DNA from: Bedellia somnulentella
Lineage: Eukaryota > Arthropoda > Insecta > Lepidoptera > Bedelliidae
NCBI GenBank assembly: GCA_963576735.1
Contig: OY755189.1
Coordinates: 4,812,622-4,876,621, forward strand
DNA length: 64,000 bases
Direction of reading: 5' to 3'
Position numbers and translations under genes: made by a program. The notes under the pieces were generated by a model that was not told the origin of the DNA, searched no databases, and saw nothing but the letters and a program-made list of their open reading frames with translations. Below are positions 22,501-33,923 of the stretch, in pieces (positions within the stretch are counted from its first letter, which is position 1; the number at the start of each line of letters is the position of its first letter).

Positions 22501-25500
22501 CTCAGCCACTTTTGGAAAGTTGAGTGGGGAAAAGATGGTAAAATAAAGGGTGTTGGAGATGGGTCTCCAACCGCATCGCCCGAAAGTCCCTTAATAGCCC
22601 TAATACCGTTAGTCGCTTCTTACGTACAGGACGTACACTCACCGGAAGAAATGGTGTAGTACTATTCTAAGCCGACACTACACAGCAATATAGTATATTA
22701 TAATTACAACATTTACACTATTACAGATAATGTCAAACATGTGGGAGGCTGCGTGGCGGAGCGGAACTCAAGTCACGTGGGCTGAGTTGTTTGCTGTCAG
22801 ATCGAAGCCTTCAAAGCGGGAACCGTATCAAGGTATGTTTATATGACAAAGCATTTATATAAAAAAATAGGTGGATGTGTGACTTATTTTACAAACAGGA
22901 CACTGAAAATATTACACACATAAATACATAACATAAGCTCTGTAATTCGGAACGTAGAAATTTTACATTATGTTTCATTACAATTTTTCGTAACGTAATA
23001 GAGCAAGAGCCCGCGACGGCCAGACCTTCCTGTAATAATAAAAGCTAAAAGTTTTTCTATGTGTGCCTATAGTAAAGGTAAGAACGATCCCCACCCGTGA
23101 TACCTGGCTAGTGGTGGCTTTGGCAGGTAACAGGTAATAAAGGTGTATACAATTTTATCTTAAATTTATTAATTTATAAAACTTATTTTTTATATATTTT
23201 ACTTATAACAATATCAGAACTTACGTCACGCATTACCAGACACTTTACACGGTTCCAACCCCTTGCCAGACACCCCTAAACTATAATATTTTGTAATTTT
23301 ACTCACGTTATGTTTTAAAAGCTGAATTTTATATATGTTAATTGGGGAACTATTAAATGATGTTTCTTTAATAGCCAGACACATTCAAGGGTTCTATCAT
23401 TCTGCCAGACGCATTGAAATGCGTAGAAAATGTGAGAGCGCGGTGCTGATGTACTACATGGTGCGAGTGAGACAGACCGTTCGGTTTATTATGATCTTTT
23501 ACTGAAAATTAGCTGACCTGTATCAAGAAATTGAATTTGATAAATTTATTATAAATTTCTAAAGCAATTTGCATTAAAATATAATTTTATACGAAAATAT
23601 AATCCCAAAAAAACCTAAATTTAGTTTTTTTTAAGTCCTATGAAGTTTATTATATTTAATTACAGTTCTTTTGAAAGCAAATATTATAAATTAATAAATT
23701 TAAGATAAAATTGTATACACCTTTATTACCTGTTACCTGCCAAAGCCACCACTAGCCAGGTATCACGGGTGGGGATCGTTCTTACCTTTACTATAGGCAC
23801 ACATAGAAAAACTTTTAGCTTTTATTATTACAGGAAGGTCTGGCCATCGCGGGCTCTTGGACTATAATAACTTACCAATCCTAAATGTTGATATGCTTAA
23901 TCATTGTCAATAAATTCAAAAATATTAAAAAAAAAATCTAAGTGAGTATATAAATTGGTAAGTTTAGTGGGGAAAAGATAGTGAAATAAAGTTTGTTGGT
24001 GATGGGTCTCCAACCGCATCGCTCAAAAATCCCTTAAAAGCGCCAATACCGTAAGTCGCCTCTTACGTTCACCCACCGAAAGAAATGGGGTAGTGCTATT
24101 CTAAGCCGACACTATAAAGCTATAAAAACATGCCAAAAAATTATTTTAAAATACAAAAATAGTCGACTTCGCTCAAGTTCGTGATTAAACTAAATTATAT
24201 AAAACATTCCTTATAAAACATTCATTCCTACAACCATCTGTTTAATATACGTTTTGTTTGTGTAATAAGTTCTACCAACAGTTTAATAATATAAATAACG
24301 TCGAGAAAAACCCTTTAAACAGTCTAAAATAATTAATAACATTTATTTCTTCCAGATTCAGAAATATACTCAAATGTGCCAGCAACCACAACAAACGGGC
24401 ATCATTTCCTTCCTCCTATACAACCGGCAATGCCTCCGTGTGCCCACAACATTTGCTCCGACATGTCACCTATAGACGAGCCAATTATGCCCGTGATACA
24501 TAACCCATACGTAGTCCCTACAGCCAACATGATGCCCCCAAATATGCTCTATTCAATACCCCAATACCAACCCGAAATGCAAGTTCAACAACCTCACTAC
24601 GCGCCAGTCATCAATCAACCAATAATGATGAATTACTATTATCCTATGCAACCGCCATACATGATGCCTACACCAGTTTATGCTCCTATTAAACATGCGG
24701 CTGCAGTGCCTGTAAATGGGTTCCATGGACCCCAATACAGGTATCCTACAGTTCCAACAGGACAATTAATAGAATTAGACGCACCTTACGAAAATGGAAC
24801 CTATGAAGACCACAGACAAGACGAACGACATAGAAAATCTGTAAGACAACCCGAATGTTCAAGAAGAAATAGTACATCTAAATCCGGATTTAGCGAAGTC
24901 TCTCTACCGAGTTTACCACGCTCTGATACCCAACCAGCTTTAAGTAAAGCGAGAGAAGACGGTATGGGGACCTACGAAAGTTGGGATTACGTTTTTAGGA
25001 ATCTATCGAGTAAAGATAAGGATGAGGAACGAAGTGGTTACTCTCCGTCAGTAGATAGAGATTCAAGGACATTAGATAGACTAAATCGAGAAGAACGAAG
25101 AATGAAATATCAACCCACAACCTTAGATCTCGAAGATGGTCTTCAAGCGTTGACTCTAGATAGGAGTCATGATGACAGTGTGTATAGAACAGCTAAAGTA
25201 AACGAGAATTTGATGAAGTTAAAAGTAGAACAAGAGCAAAAAAGAGCGAGGCATTTGGCGAGAAAGCAAGCTTCTGAGGAGAAGAGAATATCTGAACCTA
25301 TAGGAAACCCTAGTGCCGATGGTCTTATAACGCAAAAAGTTGCTGCTGACAAAGTAAGACTGTTGACCAAGAAGGACGTCAAAGAGAGAAAGGATGTCAT
25401 CAAGCAGCAAAATTCGATGAATGGCTCAACGTCAAATGGTGATTTGAGAAAATTAAAGAAGTCCAACAGACTTGAAGAGAAAACAGTGAAGAAATTAGTC

Positions 25501-26303
25501 GAGAATGGAATTAATGGTTCTCACAACGGCTCTAGAAGTTCGCCTGGTAAGTAATCACTTAATTATATTTTTGCGTTCAAGCCTTGTGTAGTCTTTGTTA
25601 TTATTTGCCTTGTTATTTATACCAGCCTAATGATCACATGCGATTTTAATACGTTGATGCTGCAGATGAGTAAAATCTATTCATATGATCATGTAAACTA
25701 AAGAGTAAGCTGTACTATATACCCATCTCTGTCTACCGAGCAAACTGGTTCCAGTGTAACCCTATTGCTTCATTCAGTCGATGTATTCTGAACAACTAAA
25801 AGATTGTAGTTCTGAACACGACCTCTATTAAAATAATTTCCAATCCATTTTCATATCATAACTTTTGCTCAAAGTTTATTTTCCAATAAGTATCCACCAG
25901 TAGTTTTTCGCGAAAATAATATTCATCATTAATTTTACTACCAAATGTATTTGCAGGTTCTTCAATCCAATCGGTGCCTAACTACAACTCCAAAACGCAA
26001 CTAGTAGTAACATTAGACGTAGTTGACGCTGCGACACAAAATGGCGACCATTCTAGGAGTCCAAGCCAACGCTCAGAGACAAGATCATCTATAGAAAAAT
26101 GGGAATGTGGGACTTGTACCTATCTCAACAAACCTTCTTTATCCGCTTGCGAAATGTGCGGTAAATCAAGAAAAGGACCGGATGTACAACCTTTAACTTC
26201 CGGCGGAAAAGAATGCTCTGCCTGCACTCTTGTTAATAGAAAAGACTCCAAGAAATGTGAGGCTTGTGGAACTAGTTTAGACCATTCGCCTACGTATATA
26301 TGA
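17872..26303 (+). CDS. tamo: Tamozhennic/SPATA2-like protein with RanBP2 zinc fingers
   Basis: Six coding exons join in phase to 722 codons: 17872-18016, 18208-18407, 21101-21280, 22727-22832, 24356-25546 and 25957-26303. Residues 1-210 (exons 1-4) are a helical domain of the tamo/SPATA2 type (PUB-related), with YCGYYKHEVEANMVGAE in exon 3. Exon 5 encodes a Pro/Met/Tyr-rich stretch and then a charged Lys/Glu region. Exon 6 has two RanBP2 zinc fingers: WECGTC...CEMC (656-675) and KECSAC...CEAC (692-711). In Drosophila tamozhennic limits nuclear import of Dorsal; vertebrate SPATA2 bridges CYLD to HOIP. ATGs at 17872, 17878 and 17893 are in frame; the longest is given. Introns are full of SINEs, LINE ends and an 866-bp MITE, and intron 3 holds a partial copy of exon 3. 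Confidence 0.88.
18520..18706 (+). repeat. SINE-A copy, degenerate
   Basis: Recognisable from GGGTGTTCGTAAGAGG to TAGCCGTGACTAT; intron 2 of the tamo gene. Confidence 0.7.
18729..19717 (+). repeat. Interspersed repeat F, complete-looking copy
   Basis: Starts ACTAGTGGATCGTCCCAGC and ends near TTTATTATAAGTATAGAT. It carries a GACA microsatellite at about 19549-19599 followed by a conserved 3' block. No coding capacity; a widespread insect repeat type of uncertain class. Confidence 0.65.
19883..20114 (+). repeat. SINE-A copy, subfamily 1
   Basis: TTGTCGGCTTAGAATAGCAC to a variant ATGT/ATGG tail. Confidence 0.85.
20392..20649 (+). repeat. SINE-A copy, subfamily 1, full length
   Basis: One of the best copies: TGCTGTGTAGTGTCGGC through to six ATGT units. 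Confidence 0.9.
20698..21012 (+). repeat. SINE-B, tRNA-headed
   Basis: The head GACTGCCTCCGTGGTCTCGC...GGGTTCGATCCCCGG has A- and B-box-like segments about 45 bp apart; the body ends at GGTGGGTACATATATGGGC. A second long copy lies at 61831-62105. Confidence 0.75.
21305..21720 (-). mobile_element. CR1/Jockey-type LINE 3' end
   Basis: Longer relative of the copy at 17313. On the minus strand it encodes an RT C terminus (MYNKIPEDI, then KAYYNVNDYLNDEVAW), a stop and about 200 bp of 3' UTR. It begins 24 bp after tamo exon 3. Confidence 0.7.
21738..22016 (+). repeat. SINE-A copy with a partly duplicated 5' end
   Basis: The GGCTTAGAAT start appears twice (21751 and again after CAAGTGACC near 21789) before the normal body. 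Confidence 0.8.
22028..22180 (+). pseudogene. Partial duplicates of tamo exon 3
   Basis: 22028-22114 repeats the last 87 bp of exon 3 (21194-21280). It encodes the same 29 residues; its four base differences all lie at synonymous third positions (Thr, Leu, Ile, Cys codons). A GT follows at the same place. A shorter, degraded third copy of the first 30 bp starts at 22149. No acceptor is obvious before the copy; it begins 11 bp after the ATGT tail of a SINE-A. Either a young tandem duplication, or a mutually exclusive exon with an unrecognised acceptor. Confidence 0.75.
22437..22688 (-). repeat. SINE-A copy, subfamily 1
   Basis: Full length in reverse, ending ACACTACACAGCA 38 bp before tamo exon 4. 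Confidence 0.87.
22999..23864. mobile_element. 866-bp MITE with about 180-bp inverted repeats, target duplication TAA
   Basis: The arms, 22999-23180 and 23683-23864, are near-identical inverted copies starting TAG..CAAGAGCCCGCGA. TAA flanks both ends (22996-22998 and 23865-23867), as for PIF/Harbinger-type insertions. The centre is non-coding but contains CCAGAC at 23236, 23276, 23375 and 23405, echoing GGCCAGACC near each terminus. It lies in tamo intron 4. Confidence 0.85.
23948..24121 (-). repeat. SINE-A copy, 3' truncated
   Basis: Runs from AAGTTTAGTGGGGAAAAG to GCCGACACTATAAAGC in reverse. Confidence 0.8.
25547..25956 (+). other. Last tamo intron
   Basis: Begins GTAAGT and ends TTTGCAG; no repeat seen. 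Confidence 0.8.
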
Positions 26304-28379
26304 GAATGTTTGATATTGCTACGTGAGAACGTCTTATGTCTTAGTGTAGAGGTCAAGTGAAGGTCTTTAGCTTCCTCATTCATGTCTTTGTTTTATTGCG
26401 GATTGTTACAGGATACGATGGTAACTGGTGCCATGTTTTGTCAGGAAATATTTCTAAACTATAACGTTACTATTTATTTATTACAAACTTTTCGTTGCTA
26501 AATTTGTTATGTATTATATAATTGTTAAATTTCCTTACTTTTATATATATTAGAAGTTCCCACCATAGCTTTAAAAATGGCTTACTTTACTAAAATAAAG
26601 GAAACTTAGCTGTCAGTTTAAAGTTGTATGTTGGATTGGAGCTAGTTAACGTTTTGTAAATGTTGTGTATGGAAATCTATTTATTGTTACTCCATGAAGA
26701 CAAATCATAGTCTCACCTTCTGGTTTTAAGGCTGTTTCCTGTTTTTTGTTTAATATAATTATTTTTGGCGGTCAAAATTCTCAAATCACATGTCACTATT
26801 ACTTCATGCACAACATTGTAAATTTAAGCTATTAATATTCGCATCCTTTAAATTTTGCATTTTTTATACTTTTTATTGTTTTGTAAATTGTCGTTAAATT
26901 ATTGTTATCTGTGACGCAGAGCGCTCAGATTTTTCGGTTATAGTTATTTTTATTTATATAATTTAGTGGTTTCTAAACTAAAACTATTTGATATTCAGTG
27001 CTTGTATAATTGTATATATCACCAATGATGTTATTAACTAAAGTATATATATAACAAAATTTATGATTACTGTGAAATTCTTAAAATTTTAGATCGCTTT
27101 TATGTCTGTTTCTCTAGTGTCAGATGCACGAGCTTGCGTCCTGTTTTGTCTGTGAGTTGAGTTGTTATAACAATGTAATTTCATAAGTTTTTTGAATTAT
27201 AAAATATGATGCAATGGTACAACATTGAAATTAGTTTATCTACACGTTGTTTTTGATTATCTGTAGAAGAAATGGGGAAAACTCTATTTGCAATTTTTTT
27301 CTTGGGCAGAATACAGTTTAATTGCTCATCTAGAAAAACTATAAACGAGTGTGTGACGTCACATAGATCGTTGTTTAAAATCATTTAAAATTTTCATAGA
27401 AGATATTAGAAATATTCAAATACCTTTCTTATACAGACATAGCTTATTGAATCGTTATTATTATTACACCAATTGATCTAAACTATGTTAAAACTATCTA
27501 TCTAAATTAATTTACAATCATGTTGGTAATTTAATAAAACTTCAAATATTCTATCATAAACATAGTTTATGTTTTGCAATTAAATTTAAGTAGATGAGGA
27601 AATTATTTAAAAACTATAAATCTATGTATAATTAAAAAAAAAGTGAGTGACACTAATTATTTTGATAATTCCTTTTAAATTTAATGTCCAGTTTTGACCA
27701 CTTACGTAAAGCACTCAATCGCGCTATAAATTGTTAAGAAAACAAACAAATGGATCATTTTGAATACTATATCCTAACCTTTACTAGTTAACTAGAAATT
27801 AAATTTACATCATTAATTGATTTTATTGGGGCAAAAAAAGCTAGTTATAAAAATGATTTTCTAAATTAATAAATGAAATTTTCGCAAGATGCTGGGAAGG
27901 TGAAGAAGGGAAGAGAACTTTCTTTTCTGATAAAGGTTTCTTGTGTTCAATGAAAGTTCAGCTACATACAATTAAAATACCATTTATATATTCTCTTTAT
28001 ACAGTAGCAGTCATTGAGCCTCGTCATTTCACATACATTTCAGTTTAAACCTAACAATTCTTTCAAATAACATCCTAACAATTATAAGTCACTTCATTAT
28101 TTTTAATTAATCCATGTTGACCTTGTCAAAACCACCTTGAAATAATAACCTTTCGAAATCTAGTTCATTCAAAAACCAGTAGAACAAATTAAAATGAAAT
28201 ACTAAATAAATATTTTTTTTAATATCTCAAGAGAATACAAATCTCACATAATATTTAGATATAGCATTGCGTATCATTGTAATCTGAATAAAGAATTATT
28301 TATATCTCCTGTTGTGTGGCGCGCTGCTTTGAAACAGGGTATAAATTATGTCTAGTTTGAATTATTTGGAAATAATAAA
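26304..28379 (+). other. Probable tamo 3' UTR and intergenic DNA
   Basis: AT-rich and free of recognised repeats for 2 kb, unusual in this window. AATAAA-type signals occur near 26594 and 27531; I cannot tell which is used. No coding signal. Confidence 0.4.
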
Positions 28380-28781
28380 AACATTTATAGTTTAATGTTT
28401 TTTGACATGAATTCCTCATGTGGGGATTATTACTCATAAATAAAAGATGTTATTAAAGGAAAGAAAAAGACGACGACGGCGACGACTAGCGACGGGGGCG
28501 TATACCCGAAGGTCGCGGGTTCGAACCCCGCCAGTGTCAAAATTTTTCTTTCCTTTAATAACATCTTTTATTTATGAGTAATAATCCCCACATGAGGAAT
28601 TCATGTCAAAAAACATTAAATTATGTGATAGTTAGGCGTTTCCAACATTTGCATTCTATCTGAAAAGGTAGACAAGTGGCCGTCCGAATTAGTTAAAAAT
28701 TCGGAGGTAGGAAACGCAAACACTACTTGAACGTGTAAAAAAGAAACAAAGGATAGAGAAATTTCGCGCTGGATGCCAACT

Positions 28782-28854
28782 GACACTGTAGCTCAGTTGG
28801 CAGAGCGACGGGGGCGTATACCCGAAGGTCGCGGGTTCGAACCCCGCCAGTGTC
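28782..28854 (+). other. tRNA-like sequence (SINE head), unit 2
   Basis: The acceptor stem GACACTG/CAGTGTC, D stem GCTC/GAGC and T arm GCGGG-TTCGAAC-CCCGC all pair perfectly, and the A box TAGCTCAGTTGG and B box GGTTCGAACCCC are canonical. The anticodon arm does not fit: only CGGG/CCCG pairs, leaving an 8-base loop GGCGTATA without U at position 33. It is therefore a tRNA-derived Pol III head, not a working tRNA gene. Confidence 0.75.
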
Positions 28855-29097
28855 AAAATTTTTCTTTCCTTTAATAACATCTTTTATTTATGAGTAATAA
28901 TCCCCACATGAGGAATTCATGTCAAAAAACATTAAATTATGTGATAGTTAGGCGTTTCCAACATTTGCATTCTATCTGAAAAGGTAGACAAGTGGCCGTC
29001 CGAATTAGTTAAAAATTCGGAGGTAGGAAACGCAAACACTACTTGAACGTGTAAAAAAGAAACAAAGGATAGAGAAATTTCGCGCTGGATGCCAACT

Positions 29098-29170
29098 GAC
29101 ACTGTAGCTCAGTTGGCAGAGCGACGGGGGCGTATACCCGAAGGTCGCGGGTTCGAACCCCGCCAGTGTC
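29098..29170 (+). other. tRNA-like sequence (SINE head), unit 3
   Basis: Apparently identical to the unit 316 bp upstream, including the defective anticodon arm. Confidence 0.75.
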
Positions 29171-29223
29171 AAAATTTTTCTTTCCTTTAATAACATCTTT
29201 TATTTATGAGTAACATTTATAGT

Positions 29224-29972
29224 GTTCAAATAAAATATATTGTACAGACTCAAAAGCTTCAGAAATTTTAAGTATAATTTAATATACGAATAAAACGTAC
29301 TAAAACGAATATCGTAAAATATGCAATTAATGTTCTAGGAACTAAATTTTTACTGTTTTAGTCAATCAAATATTTCTGTTTGAATATAAATTTAAAATAA
29401 AGTTAATTTGTTCGCCTTCGAAAATGCTTTAATATTAGTTGGGATTAGACGAAGCTTACGAAGTTTTTGTTGTATAAATCCATAAATTTATTGAACTGTA
29501 ATATATAAGCTGTTAGTGTTTGTATAAAATAACTGTAGAAAATTATATTTAAATTGTCTTCGTATTATATAATGTGAGAAAAGTATATTTACTAAAATGT
29601 ATAAAGTAACAATAATTGTGAGAGGTAAATGCATAAAGTAATAATAGTCATAGGTGGTAGTTTAGGTAAATGAAAGCACTGGGAACGTGTATTTTTCTAT
29701 AAAACCAATATAGGATTTCGTATTTTGAAGTCAGTATAGTTTACATATTATCATCATCACAATATGCTTCATATCAGGCCCTAGGTAAATTGAAATTGCA
29801 ATGATTTAAAGCAGATAGCAAAATGTACCTATAAATTAACAAATTAAACAATGTTTCAAAAGTCCGAATTGTTTCATTTGATTGGTCTTGGTAAGAGAAA
29901 GTTATAAATATTTAAACATACAAATCAGTACACATATTTCCTTTATTAGTCCATTTTTCGCTGTGAACTAGT
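29224..29972. other. Intergenic, nothing recognised
   Basis: AT-rich; includes the 3' side of the minus-strand secreted-protein gene. Confidence 0.4.
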
Positions 29973-30762
29973 TTATTTTTTAATATTTTGGTGATATCCT
30001 AAGTAAGAAGCAGGCCATTTGTTGACCCCTGCTCGTCTCAAATTCTCGATTCTATTCCGTCTTTGGACCACAATGTCACTCGGAAACTTGTAATATGGAA
30101 AATAGGCGCCAAGTTTCCTGTTAAAAACCAGATATGGCGGCGGATCCAAATAGTTCTTGTTTGTTTCCGATCTACTTTGAGCCCACCTTTTTACTTTTTG
30201 TTTTTTCTTTTTAAACATGGAGATTTTGGCGGAAACTGGTTCTGAATTTGCATGCATCTTTCCAGATGTCAGTTCTAATTTTGAATGTTTCCTATTTTTG
30301 CCAGATATCACTTCACCTTTTGAGTTAGATATATGAAGTAGAAGCAAAAACACCTGAAAAAATGAAATAAGTATATCCTCTTCACATGCAAGTTTGCTAA
30401 AAAATACTTATAAAAAATTGAGCCCGTTCTGGTAAAAAGTAAAACATATTAAGAGTAATTTTACTTTTCAATACATACACAAGGAGCAACATAAGCACAG
30501 CTAAGAACACAGTTTATAATTTATTGCCGTAGAGATAGACACTATATTGCCCGATACGATTACGTTGTTGGGGCTCATATCAAGTGAATACACTGTCAAA
30601 GCATAACTTGAGCGATAACACCAGGTGCCAAAAAAGTCAGAAGTATTAGTATCTCTGCCACCCTAACGTGGAGATATGGGATGTAAACGATTCTTAAGTT
30701 GATTTAGATACTACACTTACTAATAATAATAAAACCGACGCATGTATGTAAAGCACTTTCAT
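29973..30762 (-). CDS. Small secreted basic protein, family unknown
   Basis: Two exons on the minus strand: 30721-30762 (14 codons, donor GTAAGT) and 29973-30353 (acceptor TTTTTTCAG), joined in phase 0 to 140 residues. The junction lies inside the signal peptide: a leucine run closes exon 1 and exon 2 opens VFLLLLHI, with cleavage likely soon after SNSKG. The mature part is rich in Lys and Arg, has a KKKKQK cluster, then DPPPYLVFNRKLGAYFPYY and an Arg-rich segment, and ends YLGYHQNIKK. There is no cysteine pattern and no domain I know. The split signal peptide resembles the genes at 45975 and 57837. The exon 1 call rests on a good donor and hydrophobicity only; no clear TATA box lies upstream. 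Confidence 0.55.
30580..30680 (+). repeat. SINE-D fragment
   Basis: GTGAATACACTGTC, AACACCAGGTG and TATTAGTATCTCTGCC match the SINE-D body (see 41700-42047). Lies in the intron of the preceding gene. Confidence 0.5.
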
Positions 30763-31400
30763 TTTATCTCCTCATTTATTATTAGCCACTCGGATACTTC
30801 GAGATGCACTCCACTTTAACATGAACACGAAAATAATGAAGTGACAGTTGACTTGCAATTTCTATTTACATAGTTTTCTATTGACACAAAGTTTATCAAC
30901 ACTCGAAAAATAACTGTTGTATCGGAGGAACAGCAAGTGTTTGGAGTAGACATCATAAAGTTAAATATAAATACTATGTGAATATTACTCACTTAAATTC
31001 AATCAACCCTATCATTCTTCAGCGTTTTTGGATGTTGGAAAGGGAAAGACCGTGATGTAAAGGGTTGGTGATGTTGGGTTGCAAACCGCCCGATGTTGCC
31101 TTGTACGACACTAAGAAGAAATTTTGAAAGGCTTTGGTAGGGATCAAAAAATCATTGTTTATTCATATTTAATATATAATGTATTTCTGTGTTAATAAAT
31201 AATTTTAGAGTTCAGATTAAATAAGACAAGTTTTAAATGAATGAACAAAAATACGACACAATTATTTTTTAACTAAATGCCGTCTCACGTATCTCTGTTC
31301 CGTGTCGCCGTGTGAACGTGTGACCTTTTAGCAATTAGCATGTTCAAAATGTATGGTAGTAGAGCAGTGTTAAGGCTGGGTAGCATTTCTATTTAAACAG
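30763..31400. other. Intergenic
   Basis: Upstream of the minus-strand gene; a short degraded SINE-A-like phrase near 31065, otherwise nothing. Confidence 0.4.
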
Positions 31401-31607
31401 ACATTATATAAACTCACGGTAAATCCCAAAAAGGGGTAGCCAGAGCCTCAGAACTGGAAACTCAGCCTCAGACAAGATGGTAGAAATAAAGTATCTTAGG
31501 TGATGGGTCTCCAACCGCATCGCCCATAAACCACATAAAAAAGACCCATCCTTAGTCGCCTCTTACGACACCCCCGTGGCTAGAAAATGGTAGTGGGAAT
31601 ACACGGC
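31401..31607 (-). repeat. SINE-A copy, subfamily 2
   Basis: Reverse copy with AAACTCACGGTAAATCCC at the 3' end and a CCCGTGGCTAG variant. Confidence 0.75.
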
Positions 31608-31634
31608 AATTTTAGTTGTAACTATATTGATAGG

Positions 31635-33923
31635 TGGGTGAATATACTATTCCTTGTATCAATTATACTTTTCATGTAAAAAAATATAAATCCGAAACTA
31701 GCATAAATTACGCTTACAACATTTCGGAAATATGTTAAATTATCTGATTCTAAGTCGAGCAGCGAACTTTTACCTATATATTGCATATTTTGAAGCATTT
31801 GAACAAAAATTGATCTACGATTTGGTCCCTTGGGTCACCTGCGTAAAATTGAGATAGTAGCAATAAAGAAAGAAGAATATATGAAACAACTATACTTTTA
31901 TTTGCATTAACTTAAAACAAACTCTTTGGCACTATTGAGTCTAGGAAAAGATATCAATTTTGACAAAAAAATCTATTCATTGTGTCTCTTGAGTCACCAG
32001 TGAAGCAAATAACTTCATTTTTTTACTGTAAAGTGATTTTTTTTAAACTTACAATAAAAAATAGTAAATATTATGATGCAACTATTAAGTATGTGTTTCT
32101 TTCGCAACAAAATTTACAAAAAAATATATAAATAAAAGCAATTTAGCTGGTAATCAATGTGAAAATTCAGGGACATATCGGTAATCCCAGAGACAAATTC
32201 AGTGACTCAAGAGACTAAAGTAACAAAATTATCAAGAGATACTAAGAAATACATTGTGTTATAATACTTTGTTAAATCAGTCTGTAACAATATGAGATCC
32301 AACAGTAGTAATAAAATAAATTAATTAAACAAATCATCGTCTCTAAAGGATAACTATACAGATTCTGCTTATGAAAAGTATAAAAATTACCTAGGCTTAC
32401 ATAATAATCAGACTGCAGTAATCAAAATAAAAAATATAAACAAAAACAAACCAACAACTAACCAAAAGATGAGAATCTTTTGTAAAAAAAATATACGAAT
32501 TCAATTTTCGAATAAATTAACATCTGTCTTGAATTCGCGATAACTTTGACCGCGTTTATTGTACATCATCGGCTTAGAGAGAATCTCAATGATGTCTGTA
32601 TAGTCGATATCAACAACATCTTTAGCATCTAAACTTTTTTTTCTTTACACATCGCATAAAATCCATCTTCATCTAGGTCATCAACTTTACAGGCATATCT
32701 ATATATTTTGCTTTTTGCGGCTTGAACCTTGACAAGCAAGTGATCTCCACGACATACACCCTTTATTTTCTTTGCTTTCAGCCGGCTATTAAAATGAGGT
32801 AGACGGTTTCTGGCTAGCTGAATCGTCGTCTTCAGAAAAGTCGGGTGAATTGTAAACTATGTCGTTAATGTTACTTTGCCGAGGTCGATACATCACGACG
32901 TTTGAGGACTTCAGAGCTGGCTTGCTTGGTGCCTGCGTCAATGTTGGTACTTGTAGCATTATCATTATCTTCTGTTCTGGCTTCAGAAGAACCTTCATCA
33001 ACGTTAGGACATATTGCAGCTTCTCTAGCCATTATGGCAGCAATAGGCTCATATGGTTTTGGGTTACAGGCATCTACAAAAACCTCTTTAGCAGAAGCAA
33101 TTTAAACGTCTGAGTTTTAGTTTTCCTTGAACATCTGTAAATATTTGGTGCACATTAATTATCTTGACAAGGCATGTGATCCTGGAAGGTAATTGTTTTG
33201 TCACGTAGTCTATTTTGGCATCTTTTATTAAGTAATGTTTGATTTTGCTTTGAGTCCTTAGCTTCTCGAAGAATGTCTCAGCCGTTGGAATGTCCTCGCC
33301 ACGTGCCATAATATTATCAGCCGTTCTCTTCAGAAATCTACTTTGAAACTTTGTTTCAACTTCTCAATTACTTCTTTCGTGTTTAAATTTTGACGATATG
33401 AGAACTACAGCAGCCTCTCTTTGAGTATAGAACGAAATGACTGACCATCGACAAGGTCTAACAAACAATTATCACAATAATTATGACTTTTGATATAGTA
33501 AGTCAGTGGAACTGTAAATCGTAGTAAAAACGGGGACAGAACTTCAACAACCAATTAATTAAAAACTGAATTACTTCTTGGTTGTATTTTTGTATAAACG
33601 CAAACATTGAACGTTGTTATTATTTATTCGGGTGCTATGCTAACGTCGTCTTATAGAGAGTTTTCTAATTAAATGACAAAATAGCCAGCCAGTGATAGTC
33701 AGGGACAGTCCACAATTGTATGAGAATGAGCTATGGTCTCCTAGCAAACCATGATATAAATTGTAAAATTATGGTAATTCGTATTTTTAACAAATTATTT
33801 ATTTCAGTGTAATATCTGGATTATTATTTTACGTGACAGGTGTTTAAAATATTTTACAATTACACCGCTATAGAAAAAAAACTTAAGGGGACAGTATCTG
33901 ACAAAGAATAGTATATTCACCCA
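31635..33923. mobile_element. Decayed DNA transposon, 2.3 kb, with short inverted ends
   Basis: TGGGTGAATATACTATTC at 31635 is repeated in inverse at the right end (33906-33923). No clear target duplication. The interior holds a minus-strand coding relic (32520-33309). Confidence 0.6.
32520..33309 (-). pseudogene. Transposon-encoded protein relic, broken
   Basis: Minus-strand fragments in successive frames: an opening segment MARGEDIPTAETFFEKLRT (33309 down), an acidic DFSEDDDSAS segment around 32800, and near 32700-32530 a small beta-rich unit (GVCRGDHLLVKVQAAKSKIY, then a VDIDYTDIIEIL phrase after a frameshift). The last part resembles a tail module seen in proteins of several insect transposons; the family is not named with confidence. 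Multiple stops and frameshifts. Confidence 0.45.

Larger units (their letters stand above)
28392..29211. mobile_element. Foldback tRNA-like element E1, with 316-bp tandem array
   Basis: Target duplication AACATTTATAGT (28380-28391 and 29212-29223). The left arm (28392-28462, ...CCTCATGTGGGGATTATTAC...GGAAAG) is the exact inverse of the segment after the first tRNA-like sequence. Then comes a head-to-tail array with a 316-bp period: a partial unit ending 28538, then two complete tRNA-like sequences at 28782-28854 and 29098-29170. The right end is the arm cut at TTTATGAGTA. Translation of the reverse strand yields a GFEPATFG peptide, a well-known by-product of tRNA-type SINEs. Confidence 0.85.

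Noticed and set aside
28782..29170. True tRNA genes
   Set aside because: Acceptor, D and T arms pair, but the anticodon arm has only four pairs and an eight-base loop with no U33.
28466..29170. CRISPR-like array
   Set aside because: The 316-bp period and SINE content are unlike CRISPR repeats, and the DNA is clearly from an insect.
28689..29196. Two identical 63-codon frames on the minus strand (GFEPATFG type)
   Set aside because: They are reverse translations of the tRNA-like SINE heads; this peptide is a common annotation artefact.
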